Assembly (NCBI GenBank): GCA_964431545.1
Contig: CAYSLC010000289.1
Location: forward strand, 1 to 5,928
Reading direction: 5' to 3'
From: CAYSLC01 sp964431545
GTDB lineage: Bacteria > Desulfobacterota > Desulfobacteria > Desulfobacterales > JAABSP01
Length of the DNA: 5,928 nucleotides
Part shown: in pieces, positions 1 to 5,388 of the stretch
Layout: every line of letters starts with the position of its first letter
Numbering within the stretch: the first letter of the stretch is position 1
Notes under the pieces: model-generated
What the model saw: the letters and a program-made list of their open reading frames with translations, nothing else
The model's database searches: none
What the model was told of the DNA's origin: nothing
Translations under genes and position numbers: made by a program

Positions 1-783
1 AGGCGGTACGGGAAGACATCCGACGCCGGGCGTCCGATGTTCGGTATCGTTCCGCGAACGAGTCGTCGTGAGACTTCGGGGAGGGGAATTCCAGCCCGCC
101 CGTCTGGTGGATCGATTGAATCTCCACCGCGTGCGTCGACATGGGGCGCGTGAATCCGGATTGCGTCATCCTGATCACGGCAACGCCCGTATACGGTTTC
201 GAGCCCATTGAGATGGGATAGAAGGTCGCGGGCGCGTTCGGAATCGATCCGACCAAACTCGATCGAGAATCCTGGATCGCCAACCGCCAGGGGTTTGCCA
301 GCCTGATGCGGGTGCTCATCCACGAAGTGCAAGCCGNNNNNNNNNNATGCTGCATCATCCTGTCGGGTGATGTCCGTTACGCCTTCAGCACCATGGCGAA
401 GTTCCGAAGCAAAAACCGAGGGATTCAGATCAAGCAGCTCACCAGCAGCGCCATCAATAACAAGCCGAAGCAAAGCAAACTCCTCGAAAAGCTGGGGAGA
501 ATCGCGGAAAAGAAGGAGCACCGGTTCGGGTGGGAGAAGGACCCCCACTTGGCGCTCCGCATGACGCAGCCGATCGTGGAGGTGCTGGTCCGGTTCAAGC
601 TCATCAAGGAGAGCGAGGTGTTCTGGACCGATGTGGTTCAGGGGGTTCTACCGGAGGGGAAATCATCGCTGATCCATGCCTCCAATAATGTCGGGTGGGT
701 CAAGTTACGGGGAGGGAAGGCGCGTGGAACATCGGCTGCTGTCCGGAATCGATGGGGATACGGATATTCTTTTCGATGTGTAG
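1..783 (+). pseudogene. PhoD-like metallophosphatase, 3' part, disrupted
   Basis: This is the C-terminal part of a calcineurin-like/PhoD-like phosphoesterase, a family of metal-dependent phosphate-ester hydrolases. Translation in the frame of position 120 gives VILITATPVYGFEPIE (168-212), then W..NRQGF (273-296), the N gap, LSGDVRYAFS (360-389), IKQLTSSAINN (about 429-461) and SNNVGWVKL (681-707). These follow the order of PhoD-like proteins: a TPV.GFE segment, LSGDVHYAF, QLTSS..N, and a C-terminal NN.G.V.L. It is broken by in-frame TGA (117-119) and TAG (219-221). Near 708 the frame must shift by one base to continue as VEHRLLSG and end at TAG 781-783. A further shift near 70 would link an RTSRR segment to DFGEG; positions 1-119 are the least certain part. 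The conserved metal-binding His of GDVH is Arg (CGT, 375-377). The N-terminus lies outside the window. It is either a real pseudogene or low-quality sequence around a contig join. The family call rests on motif order only. Confidence 0.6.
337..346. other. assembly gap (10 N)
   Basis: Exactly ten Ns sit inside the phosphatase pseudogene. Ten is a typical placeholder length, so the true gap may differ. However, the reading frame and the expected spacing between the helix ending in HEVQA and the following IILSGDV strand are both roughly kept across it, so the missing stretch is probably short. Base calls next to such joins are often poor, which bears on the stops and frameshift nearby. Confidence 0.97.
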
Positions 784-790
784 GCCGTCA

Positions 791-841
791 TTCCGGGGCA
801 TTGGCGCGAAAGGGGGCTCCGGAAACGGAAAAGGTTTTTTT
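791..841 (+). terminator. possible intrinsic terminator after the phosphatase
   Basis: TTCCGGGGC (791-799) can pair with GCTCCGGAA (816-824), giving nine pairs with one G-T wobble and a 16-base loop. A run of seven T follows at 835-841. It begins eight bases after the phosphatase stop, where a terminator would be expected. The weakness is the ten-base gap between stem and T run; canonical terminators have them adjacent. Confidence 0.25.
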
Positions 842-855
842 CGTCCTGGCTGAGA

Positions 856-936
856 TCAGCCGATTCGATCGATCCAATACTCCGGTCGCCGGTGCCCGTG
901 CGCAACGGCGACGATATACAGATGATTCAATGCCAA
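856..936 (-). pseudogene. RelE/ParE-type toxin, C-terminal remnant
   Basis: Directly after the antitoxin on the same strand, the frame read from 936 to the TGA at 858-856 gives LYIVAVAHGHRRPEYWIDR. This matches the C-terminal strand and tail of RelE/ParE-superfamily toxins, whose last residues typically read I.V.AVAH..R.P.YW..R. These toxins are normally about 90-100 residues, so about 70 N-terminal residues and the start are missing. An in-frame TAG (939-937) lies just upstream, and there is no room for the rest before the antitoxin stop at 946-948. I infer an internal deletion that joined the antitoxin end to the toxin tail. A product made from the TTG at 936-934 would have 26 residues and lack most of the fold, so no activity is expected. 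Confidence 0.6.
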
Positions 937-945
937 CTACCTCTG

Positions 946-1158
946 TTAGGATTCTACCCCGAACACCTCCTCCAATGGGATTCCTCGGGTTCTTCCTTCC
1001 CGATGGGCAGCCAATCTTCTCCGCGCCTCCTCGGTCCAGATCTTGTCGATCTCCTCGTCCGGCCGATCGAGGCTGTGGATCAGCTCTTCAATGAGCATGA
1101 ACCGGTCGCGTGGTTTCAAGCGTAAGGCTTTTTCCAACACGGACTCGACATATTCCAT
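946..1158 (-). CDS. addiction-module antitoxin (Unstab_antitox / TIGR02574 type)
   Basis: This 70-aa acidic, mostly helical protein resembles the 'putative addiction module component' family, the antitoxins that pair with RelE/ParE-type toxins. The family pattern is seen throughout: A.RL.P.DR..L.EEL..SLD.PDEEID..W (residues 11-41), EEARRRLAAHR.G (43-55) and the C-terminal IPLEEVF (60-66) that usually packs on the toxin. Its length is normal for the family. The ATG at 1158-1156 is supported by AAGGA (1170-1166) seven bases upstream. The partner gene expected immediately downstream survives only as a tail, so this is an orphan antitoxin. It may be neutral debris or may still neutralise a related toxin encoded elsewhere. 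I see no clear promoter in the 100 bases upstream. Confidence 0.8.
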   Translation of the reverse strand: MEYVESVLEKALRLKPRDRFMLIEELIHSLDRPDEEIDKIWTEEARRRLAAHREGRTRGIPLEEVFGVES

Positions 1159-1444
1159 ATTCGTGTCCTTTCAATATCCTTTGTACCGCGCCCCCTGCGT
1201 TTTGTTTGGTTTGGAGGCACCATTCCCGGATGATGCTCTACCGGTGAGATCAAGTGAATGTGATCATATCTCAAAGGAGTGTCGGCATGTCAACTTCACA
1301 TTTGGTCAAGGCGTGTAAGGGTGGCCGATTCCATCCGGTACTCCATAGGCGTACCCTGTACGCAGACGGATGACTGTTGATGAGGAAAATCCGTATTTTG
1401 GGGGTAGGATTTTTCCGTATACCGAGATGATCGATGCTGAAATC
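1159..1444. other. intergenic region without a convincing gene
   Basis: This spacer separates the antitoxin start from the end of the corrin operon. Longer ORFs crossing it are overlaps with neighbouring genes and show no recognisable protein pattern. It holds the antitoxin ribosome binding site (1166-1170), a short inverted repeat TGAGAT/ATCTCA (1245-1250 and 1268-1273), the tiny ORF at 1287-1373 and the hairpin pair at 1384-1448. Base composition is clearly less GC-rich than the corrin genes. Confidence 0.6.
1287..1373 (+). CDS. possible 28-aa small ORF
   Basis: An ATG at 1287 opens a 28-codon frame ending at TGA 1371-1373. It is preceded by AAAGGAG (1273-1279) at seven bases, a good Shine-Dalgarno site. 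The product starts MSTSHLVKACKGG and is basic (several Arg, Lys and His). I do not recognise it. It has no membrane segment or known small-protein motif. It could be a genuine small protein, the 5' stub of a gene cut by the rearrangement that eroded this flank, or chance. Only the ribosome binding site favours it. Confidence 0.2.
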   Translation: MSTSHLVKACKGGRFHPVLHRRTLYADG

Positions 1445-1448
1445 CTAC
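1384..1448. repeat. two mutually exclusive hairpins at the end of the corrin operon
   Basis: GTAGGATTT (1404-1412) is perfectly complementary to AAATCCTAC (1440-1448), a 9-bp stem with a 27-base loop. The second arm covers the cobM stop codon (1445-1447). The left arm can instead pair with GGAAAATCC (1384-1392), because 1407-1416 reads GGATTTTTCC; this gives nine pairs with one bulged T and a 14-base loop. The two folds share 1407-1412, so only one can form at a time. TCCGTAT also repeats at 1390-1396 and 1414-1420. Neither fold is followed by a T run on either strand, so this is not a standard intrinsic terminator. It may be a 3'-end stabiliser or a Rho-associated structure. Confidence 0.5.
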
Positions 1449-2227
1449 TTCCGATACCCGTGCGCAAACCCCTTGTCGTAAAGCTTCGAAGCATGCCGGA
1501 ACATCCGCTTCCCCGCGCGGATGTCCACCACTTTCCCCACGATGATCAGGGCCTGGTGGGTGATCTCCTCGGACCGGACCGTTTCGGTGAGGTCTCCGAT
1601 CCGGGTGTATAGGATCCGCTCCTCGGGCTGGCTCACCCGGAAGGCGATGGCGCAGGTGGCGTCCGGGCCGTAGGCTTGGCTCAGGATCCGCGCCACCTCG
1701 TCCACCAGGGTGATGCTCAGGTAGACGGCCATGGAGGCCTGGTGGGCGGCCAGGGTGGCAAGGTTCTCCGACTCGGGGACCGGGGTTCGGCCGGTCATGC
1801 GGGTTAGGATCAGGGTCTGGGAGACCTCGGGGAGGGTGTACTCCAGCTCCATGGCCGCCGCCGCGGCGAATGCGGCGGTGACGCCGGGGATCACCCGGTG
1901 GGGGATGGATCGCTCGTCCAGTGCCGCCATCTGCTCGAAGATCGCCCCGTAGAGGCTTGGATCGCCGGTGTGCAGGCGCACCACCCGCTTCCCCTCGCCG
2001 TAGGCCGCCGTTATGGCCGCGACGATCTCGTCCAGGTTCATGCCGGCGCTGTTCATCACCCGTGCCTCCTTGCGGGTCCAGGCGAGCACCGCCTCGGGGA
2101 CCAGGGAGCCCGCCCAGATCACCAGGTCGGCCGCCGCCAGGGCGTTTTTGCCTTTGACGGTGATCAGCTCCGGGTCCCCCGGCCCGGCCCCCACGAAGAT
2201 CACCGGATGTCGTTCCGAATCGGTCAT
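1445..2227 (-). CDS. cobM: (cobalt-)precorrin-4 C11-methyltransferase CobM/CbiF
   Basis: This cytosolic class III SAM methyltransferase adds the C11 methyl group to (cobalt-)precorrin-4 in corrin-ring synthesis. The 260-aa length is normal. The N-terminal loop GAGPGDPELIT is at residues 13-23, followed by WAGSLVP (38-44), the SAM-contacting GDPSLYGA (88-95) and PGVTAAFAAAAA (114-125). All are hallmarks of the tetrapyrrole methylase fold, and WAGSL and HTGDPSLYGA point to the CobM/CbiF branch. The ATG at 2227-2225 has AAAGGAG (2238-2232) only four bases upstream. It is the last gene of the three-gene operon, 20 bases after cobL, so co-transcription is very likely. Because cbiD is present I infer the cobalt-early (anaerobic) substrate, for which the name cbiF would be used; sequence alone does not separate the two names. 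Confidence 0.93.
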   Translation of the reverse strand: MTDSERHPVIFVGAGPGDPELITVKGKNALAAADLVIWAGSLVPEAVLAWTRKEARVMNSAGMNLDEIVAAITAAYGEGKRVVRLHTGDPSLYGAIFEQMAALDERSIPHRVIPGVTAAFAAAAAMELEYTLPEVSQTLILTRMTGRTPVPESENLATLAAHQASMAVYLSITLVDEVARILSQAYGPDATCAIAFRVSQPEERILYTRIGDLTETVRSEEITHQALIIVGKVVDIRAGKRMFRHASKLYDKGFAHGYRK

Positions 2228-2247
2228 ACGTCTCCTTTCCGTTGTGC

Positions 2248-3477
2248 CTACAATTTTATGGCTTTTCTCCCGGAGATGATCCAGACCGGGTTCCGCGCCT
2301 CCAGGCGCAGGCTCCAGGGCATCGATTTGCCAATGCTCACCTGGATCTGGACCACCTCCGGATCGTAGCCGAGTTCCGCCAAGGTCTGTCGGGCCGTCTC
2401 CAGGTTCCCCAGGAGCACCGTGTTGACCACCATCACGCCGCCCTCCTCCATGCGCCCGTCCGCCGCCCGGATGACCGCCGCCAGCCGGGTTCCGCCGCCG
2501 CCGATGAAGACCCGGTGGGGGGAGGGGAGGGCGTCGACCCCCTCGGGCAGTGTGGCGTGGACCACGGAGAGGTTCCGGATCCCATGGCGGTCCCGGTTGG
2601 CCTTAATCTGCGTGATGCGGTCCCCCTCCTTTTCCACCGCGAAGATCCGGCCGGCCGGAAGGAGGGCCCCCGCCTCCACCGAGACCGACCCGCTGCCCGC
2701 CCCCAGATCCCAGAGGATCAGGTCCGGCCGGTGGAGCCGCAGCTTCGACAGGGTGACGGCCCGGACCTCCGACTTGGTGATGAGCCCCCGCTGGTGGTCG
2801 AAGCCGTCGTCGGGCATTCCGAGAAAAGGGTTTCGCTTCCCGCCGGATCGTTCCCCCTGGCGTCGCAGCACCGCCATGTTGGGATCCGAAAAGCTCGCCT
2901 CCGCGGCCTGATCGAGATCGAACCAGCGGATGGTCTCCGATTCGGTCCCCATCCGCTCCAGGACGCACATCCGGACGTCGTCGACGCCGGCGGCCAGGAG
3001 TTGGGCCGCCACCCACCCCGGGTGCTGCTTCGGATCGGTGAAGACGGCCACCCGGTCGGCGGCCGACACGGCCCGGAGCAGCTCTCCCATGTCGGTCCGG
3101 CCGTGCAGGCTCACCACCCTCGCGTCCTGCCACGGCTCCCCGAGGCGGGAGAAGGCGGCGGCCACCGAGGTGATGTTGGGGAGCACCCGGACGTGGTCGC
3201 GCCCCAGTTCCCGGACCAGGCGGTCGCCGATGCCGTGGTACAAGGGGTCGCCCGATGCGAGCACCACCACCGACGCCTCGGCCATCCGGCTCCGGATGGC
3301 GTCGATGAGCCCCGCCAGGTCGCCGGTGATCGCCATTTTTTCAACGGGCAGATCCCCAAAAAGGGAGAGGTGGCGTTTGCCCCCCACCAGGATGTCCGCC
3401 CTCCGGATGATCGCCAGGTGGCGACCGGTGAGGTCCCCGAAGGCCATCCCCATGCCGATGACGGTCACTTGGGGCAC
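2248..3477 (-). CDS. cobL: precorrin-6Y C5,15-methyltransferase (decarboxylating), CbiE-CbiT fusion (CobL)
   Basis: This bifunctional SAM enzyme methylates C5 and C15 of the (cobalt-)precorrin-6B/7 stage and decarboxylates the C12 acetate. The CbiE half (about 1-205) is a tetrapyrrole methylase with VIGMGMA.GDLT (6-17), LASGDPLYHGIG (73-84) and PNITSVAAAFSRLG (100-113). A short linker leads to the CbiT half (about 215-409), a Rossmann methyltransferase with TKSEVRAVTLSKLRL (234-248), the SAM loop WDLGAGSGSVSVEA (256-269), an acidic EKEGDR, and FIGGGG. At 409 aa it matches CobL-type fusions. The start is a GTG at 3477-3475 inside the end of cbiD (13-base overlap), with AGGGGGT about six bases upstream. 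A second GTG at 3468-3466 would give a GTGA overlap but sits far from that site. The overlap suggests translational coupling with cbiD. Confidence 0.93.
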   Translation of the reverse strand: MPQVTVIGMGMAFGDLTGRHLAIIRRADILVGGKRHLSLFGDLPVEKMAITGDLAGLIDAIRSRMAEASVVVLASGDPLYHGIGDRLVRELGRDHVRVLPNITSVAAAFSRLGEPWQDARVVSLHGRTDMGELLRAVSAADRVAVFTDPKQHPGWVAAQLLAAGVDDVRMCVLERMGTESETIRWFDLDQAAEASFSDPNMAVLRRQGERSGGKRNPFLGMPDDGFDHQRGLITKSEVRAVTLSKLRLHRPDLILWDLGAGSGSVSVEAGALLPAGRIFAVEKEGDRITQIKANRDRHGIRNLSVVHATLPEGVDALPSPHRVFIGGGGTRLAAVIRAADGRMEEGGVMVVNTVLLGNLETARQTLAELGYDPEVVQIQVSIGKSMPWSLRLEARNPVWIISGRKAIKL

Positions 3478-4604
3478 GGCGCACCCCCTTCCGCGTCGAA
3501 GACGACGCCGCCGTCATAGTCGAAGATCACCCCGGACAGCGCCACCGAAGGACCGGCGAACGCCCGGGCGGATTCCACCATCCGCCGCCCCACCTCGGCG
3601 ATGACCGCCGGCCGGTCCTTGAGCAGATCGAAGGCGTGGCGGGCGGTGTTGGCGCCGGCTACCGCCGCGGCCAGGGATTCCCCGGCCCCGGCGGCCCGGG
3701 TCCACCCGGCCAGGCGGGTCAAGGTCATGGCCGATTTGGCGGCGTGGGTGTGGGGGATCCCCTGGGCCATCTTCACCGCCTTTCCGAAGAAGACGGCCAG
3801 GGTCATCCGGGCGAACCCCGCCTCCGCCCCCGCCGTCATGGCCGCCTCGAAGAAGTCGCCCATCTGGATGAACGCCTCCTCCGGCAGGCCGGCCCACCGG
3901 CCCTGGGCGTGGCGCTCGCTGCGCCGTCCGGTGGTGAGCACGACCTGTGAGCAGCCGGCGGCCCGGGCCACCGACAGGGCGGAGATGATGGTGGCCCGGT
4001 ACGCCTCGTGGGAGAGCGGTTTCACCACGCCGGTGGTCCCCAGAATGGAGATCCCGCCCAGGATCCCCAGCCGTCGGTTGAGGGTCTTCTGGGCCATTTC
4101 GATGCCCCGGGGGACGAAGACTTCGACGGACACGGTCCCCTCGACGCTTCTGCCGTTTAAAACGTCGGCCACGGCCTCCCGGATCATCCGGCGGGGTCCC
4201 GGGTTGATGGCCGGCTCCCCGGGCGGCACCTCCAGCCCCGGTTTGGTCACCCGGCCCACACCGGGACCGCCGGTGATGACGATCGATCGATCGCCGAACG
4301 ATTCATCCGGATCGGCCCCCAACCGGGGGGCGTCGATCCGGACCCGCACGCCGATCTCCGCGCCGTGGGTGATGTCGGGATCGTCGCCGGCGTCCTTGAT
4401 CACCGTGCACCAGAACCCGCCCCCGTCGGCCGGTCCCCAGGCGTGGATCGGGATGCGGATCTCCCGCCCGGTGAGCAGGCGCACCCCCACCTCCGCCGGC
4501 GGTTCCCGGTCCAGGAGCGCCATGACGGCTCCCTTGACCGCGGCGGCCGCGGCGGTTCCCGTGGTGAATCCCGCTCTCAGGCTCGAGGGCCGGTCCTCAG
4601 CCAC
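3465..4604 (-). CDS. cbiD: cobalt-precorrin-5B C1-methyltransferase CbiD
   Basis: CbiD transfers a methyl group from SAM to C1 of cobalt-precorrin-5B. It is a signature enzyme of the anaerobic (cobalt-early) route and unrelated in fold to the other corrin methylases. The 379-aa product carries the family blocks in order: LRAGFTTGTAAAAA (9-22), KDAGDDPDITHGA (70-82), GGPGVGRVTKPGL (112-124) with PPGEPAINP (127-135), VPRG (164-167), KTLNRRLGI (173-181) and GGISILGTTGVV (183-194). The start is GTG at 4604-4602 behind a G-rich GGAGGGG site. An ATG is absent nearby, and the first family block begins at residue 9 as expected. It is the first gene of the operon and its stop lies inside the start of cobL. 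Expression probably begins at the TTCACA/TATAAT promoter at 4718-4746, leaving a leader of about 105 bases. In the first block many relatives have Cys after TTG., where this one has Ala; I attach little weight to it. Confidence 0.95.
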   Translation of the reverse strand: MAEDRPSSLRAGFTTGTAAAAAVKGAVMALLDREPPAEVGVRLLTGREIRIPIHAWGPADGGGFWCTVIKDAGDDPDITHGAEIGVRVRIDAPRLGADPDESFGDRSIVITGGPGVGRVTKPGLEVPPGEPAINPGPRRMIREAVADVLNGRSVEGTVSVEVFVPRGIEMAQKTLNRRLGILGGISILGTTGVVKPLSHEAYRATIISALSVARAAGCSQVVLTTGRRSERHAQGRWAGLPEEAFIQMGDFFEAAMTAGAEAGFARMTLAVFFGKAVKMAQGIPHTHAAKSAMTLTRLAGWTRAAGAGESLAAAVAGANTARHAFDLLKDRPAVIAEVGRRMVESARAFAGPSVALSGVIFDYDGGVVFDAEGGAPCPK

Positions 4605-4697
4605 GGCGCCCCCCTCCCTCGGAGATGGATCGCGGGGGGAATGGAAGATAATAGATAAAGAATTTCAAAATCTTAAAGGTCGCTCCATGGAAAATGG

Positions 4698-4727
4698 TTG
4701 CCAATCAAAACCGAAACATTATATTAT
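4698..4727 (+). promoter_or_regulatory. sigma-70-like promoter for the small exported-protein gene
   Basis: TTGCCA (4698-4703) and TATTAT (4722-4727) each match the consensus at five of six positions and are separated by 18 bases. They lie in the only AT-rich stretch between two GC-rich genes. Transcription would start near 4734, leaving about 65 bases before the ATG at 4800. The -10 box overlaps the -10 box of the opposing cbiD promoter. Confidence 0.5.
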
Positions 4728-4746
4728 CAAGATTGATGGATGTGAA
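4718..4746 (-). promoter_or_regulatory. sigma-70-like promoter for the cbiD-cobL-cobM operon
   Basis: Read leftward, TTCACA (4746-4741) and a perfect TATAAT (4723-4718) are separated by the optimal 17 bases. Transcription would start near 4711, giving a leader of about 107 bases before the cbiD GTG at 4604. The leader changes from AT-rich to G-rich towards the start codon. I saw no cobalamin-riboswitch B12 box in it. Confidence 0.55.
4726..4737. promoter_or_regulatory. possible operator ATCAA-GA-TTGAT
   Basis: This is a 12-base inverted repeat with 5-bp arms and a 2-base centre. It lies in the spacer of the leftward promoter and over the predicted start of the rightward transcript. A protein bound here could affect both promoters. 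No specific regulator family is recognised. Confidence 0.3.
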
Positions 4747-4760
4747 GGATAATTGTGGCA

Positions 4761-4770
4761 CCTGTACAGG
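4761..4770. promoter_or_regulatory. perfect palindrome CCTGTACAGG, possible operator
   Basis: This is a 10-bp perfect palindrome, 14 bases upstream of the leftward -35 box and inside the predicted 5' leader of the small exported-protein gene. A second palindrome, GTTAAC, follows at 4772-4777. It could be a repressor site or a short RNA hairpin in the leader. It does not match a site I can name. Confidence 0.3.
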
Positions 4771-4786
4771 AGTTAACCCCAGCAAA

Positions 4787-4794
4787 AAGGAGGT
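4787..4794 (+). promoter_or_regulatory. perfect Shine-Dalgarno AAGGAGGT
   Basis: These eight consecutive bases are complementary to the usual 16S rRNA 3' end and lie five bases before the ATG at 4800. It fixes the start of the small exported-protein gene and suggests strong translation. It is clearly better than the sites in front of the corrin genes. Confidence 0.85.
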
Positions 4795-4799
4795 AGACG

Positions 4800-5135
4800 A
4801 TGTCCATCAAGAGAATCCTTCCAATCGTTCTGTTGGTGATGGTGTTTGCGTTCGCGACCACGGCCGTGGCCGCGGAGCGGATCCCCATCGCCAAGTTCGG
4901 CATCAAGGTCCCCGTGAGAAACCTTTACGGCCAGGTGGGACGGACATACACCGGCACCGTGGCCGATCCCGCCAGCGTCGGCCAGGGCAACCTCTTCGAC
5001 ACCGCCCGCCAGGGAGAGAAGCTGAAGGTCACCTATCTGGGAAACAACGAGGTGAGGATCGAGAAGGTCGACACCGGCGAAGAGATCACGATCAATGTCG
5101 AATTGATCCGGAATTCCGTCGCCAAGTTCGAGTAG
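4800..5135 (+). CDS. small exported protein of unknown function
   Basis: The 111-aa product has a classic Sec signal peptide: basic MSIKR, a hydrophobic core LPIVLLVMVFAFA (7-19), and an A-V-A site at 22-24 with likely cleavage around residue 24 or 25. The mature part, about 86 residues, has alternating hydrophobic and polar stretches (KLKVTYLG, EVRIEKV, EITINVELI) that suggest a small beta-rich domain. There is no Cys, no lipobox, no second membrane segment and no motif I recognise, so I give no function. Export to the periplasm or outside the cell is an inference from the signal. It has its own promoter, a perfect ribosome binding site and a strong terminator, so it looks like a single-gene, well-expressed unit. 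It is divergent from cbiD, and the shared control region is the only hint of a link to cobalamin. Confidence 0.85.
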   Translation: MSIKRILPIVLLVMVFAFATTAVAAERIPIAKFGIKVPVRNLYGQVGRTYTGTVADPASVGQGNLFDTARQGEKLKVTYLGNNEVRIEKVDTGEEITINVELIRNSVAKFE

Positions 5136-5295
5136 GTCGACACCTCCCCAGGGGAGAATAACACGCCGGAAAGGCCCGGGCCCGGATGCCGTCCGGTCGT
5201 CTTGATGCCGGGGATCCCGGGCCGGAATGCCGCGGCAGGGACGGGACCGGAATCCCTCCGAATTCCCCGGAATCATGCTTCCTGAAGTTGAGTAG
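5136..5295 (+). other. GC-rich structured 3' region
   Basis: About 160 bases lie between the stop of the exported-protein gene and its terminator, unusually long for a simple 3' end. It contains CTCCCC-A-GGGGAG soon after the stop (about 5143-5155) and GGCCCGGG (5173-5180) complementary to CCCGGGCC (5216-5223). No ORF with a credible start or protein pattern was seen. It may be a long structured untranslated region or a 3'-derived small RNA. Confidence 0.35.
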
Positions 5296-5328
5296 AAGGC
5301 AGAGTCGGCGACGGCTCTGCCTTTTTTT
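5296..5328 (+). terminator. intrinsic terminator
   Basis: GGCAGAGTCG (5298-5307) pairs with CGGCTCTGCC (5312-5321), ten pairs including one wobble, closed by a GCGA (GNRA) tetraloop. Seven T follow at 5322-5328, and AA at 5296-5297 extends the stem into the T run. It ends the rightward transcript. In the opposite direction the T tract is poor, so its effect on the converging kinase gene is doubtful. Confidence 0.92.
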
Positions 5329-5388
5329 GTCCGACCCCCGGCCACCGGAAATGCGTCGCCCCCAGGAGCGCCCGGGGCTACATCATCC

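Noticed and set aside
848..861. Inverted repeat GGCTGA-GA-TCAGCC as a terminator
   Set aside because: On the minus strand it is followed by an A run rather than a T run, and on the plus strand the T run comes before the hairpin. It also overlaps the toxin-remnant stop codon.
892..1318. Plus-strand reading frames across the antitoxin and spacer
   Set aside because: They overlap the antitoxin antisense, have no ribosome binding site and show no protein pattern.
2242..3519. Long plus-strand frame (425 codons) opposite cobL
   Set aside because: It is Pro/His/Arg/Gly-rich low-quality protein sequence, as expected opposite a GC-rich gene. The minus strand carries clear CbiE and CbiT motifs.
3601..4752. 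Long plus-strand frame (383 codons) opposite cbiD
   Set aside because: It is rich in Arg, Pro and Ser with no family motif, and runs through the divergent promoter region. It is a shadow of cbiD.
4605..4799. Cobalamin riboswitch in the cbiD leader
   Set aside because: The minus strand has GCCACAA near 4759-4753, but it lacks the rest of the B12 box and lies upstream of the predicted start site. No B12-element helices were recognised in the roughly 107-base leader.
4773..5345. Minus-strand frame (190 codons) opposite the exported-protein gene
   Set aside because: It crosses the divergent promoters and the terminator and lacks any domain pattern. The plus-strand gene has a signal peptide and a perfect ribosome binding site.
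5358..5378. GCCCC/GGGGC hairpin as a terminator for the kinase gene
   Set aside because: It has a short 5-bp stem with an 11-base loop and no T run in the leftward direction.
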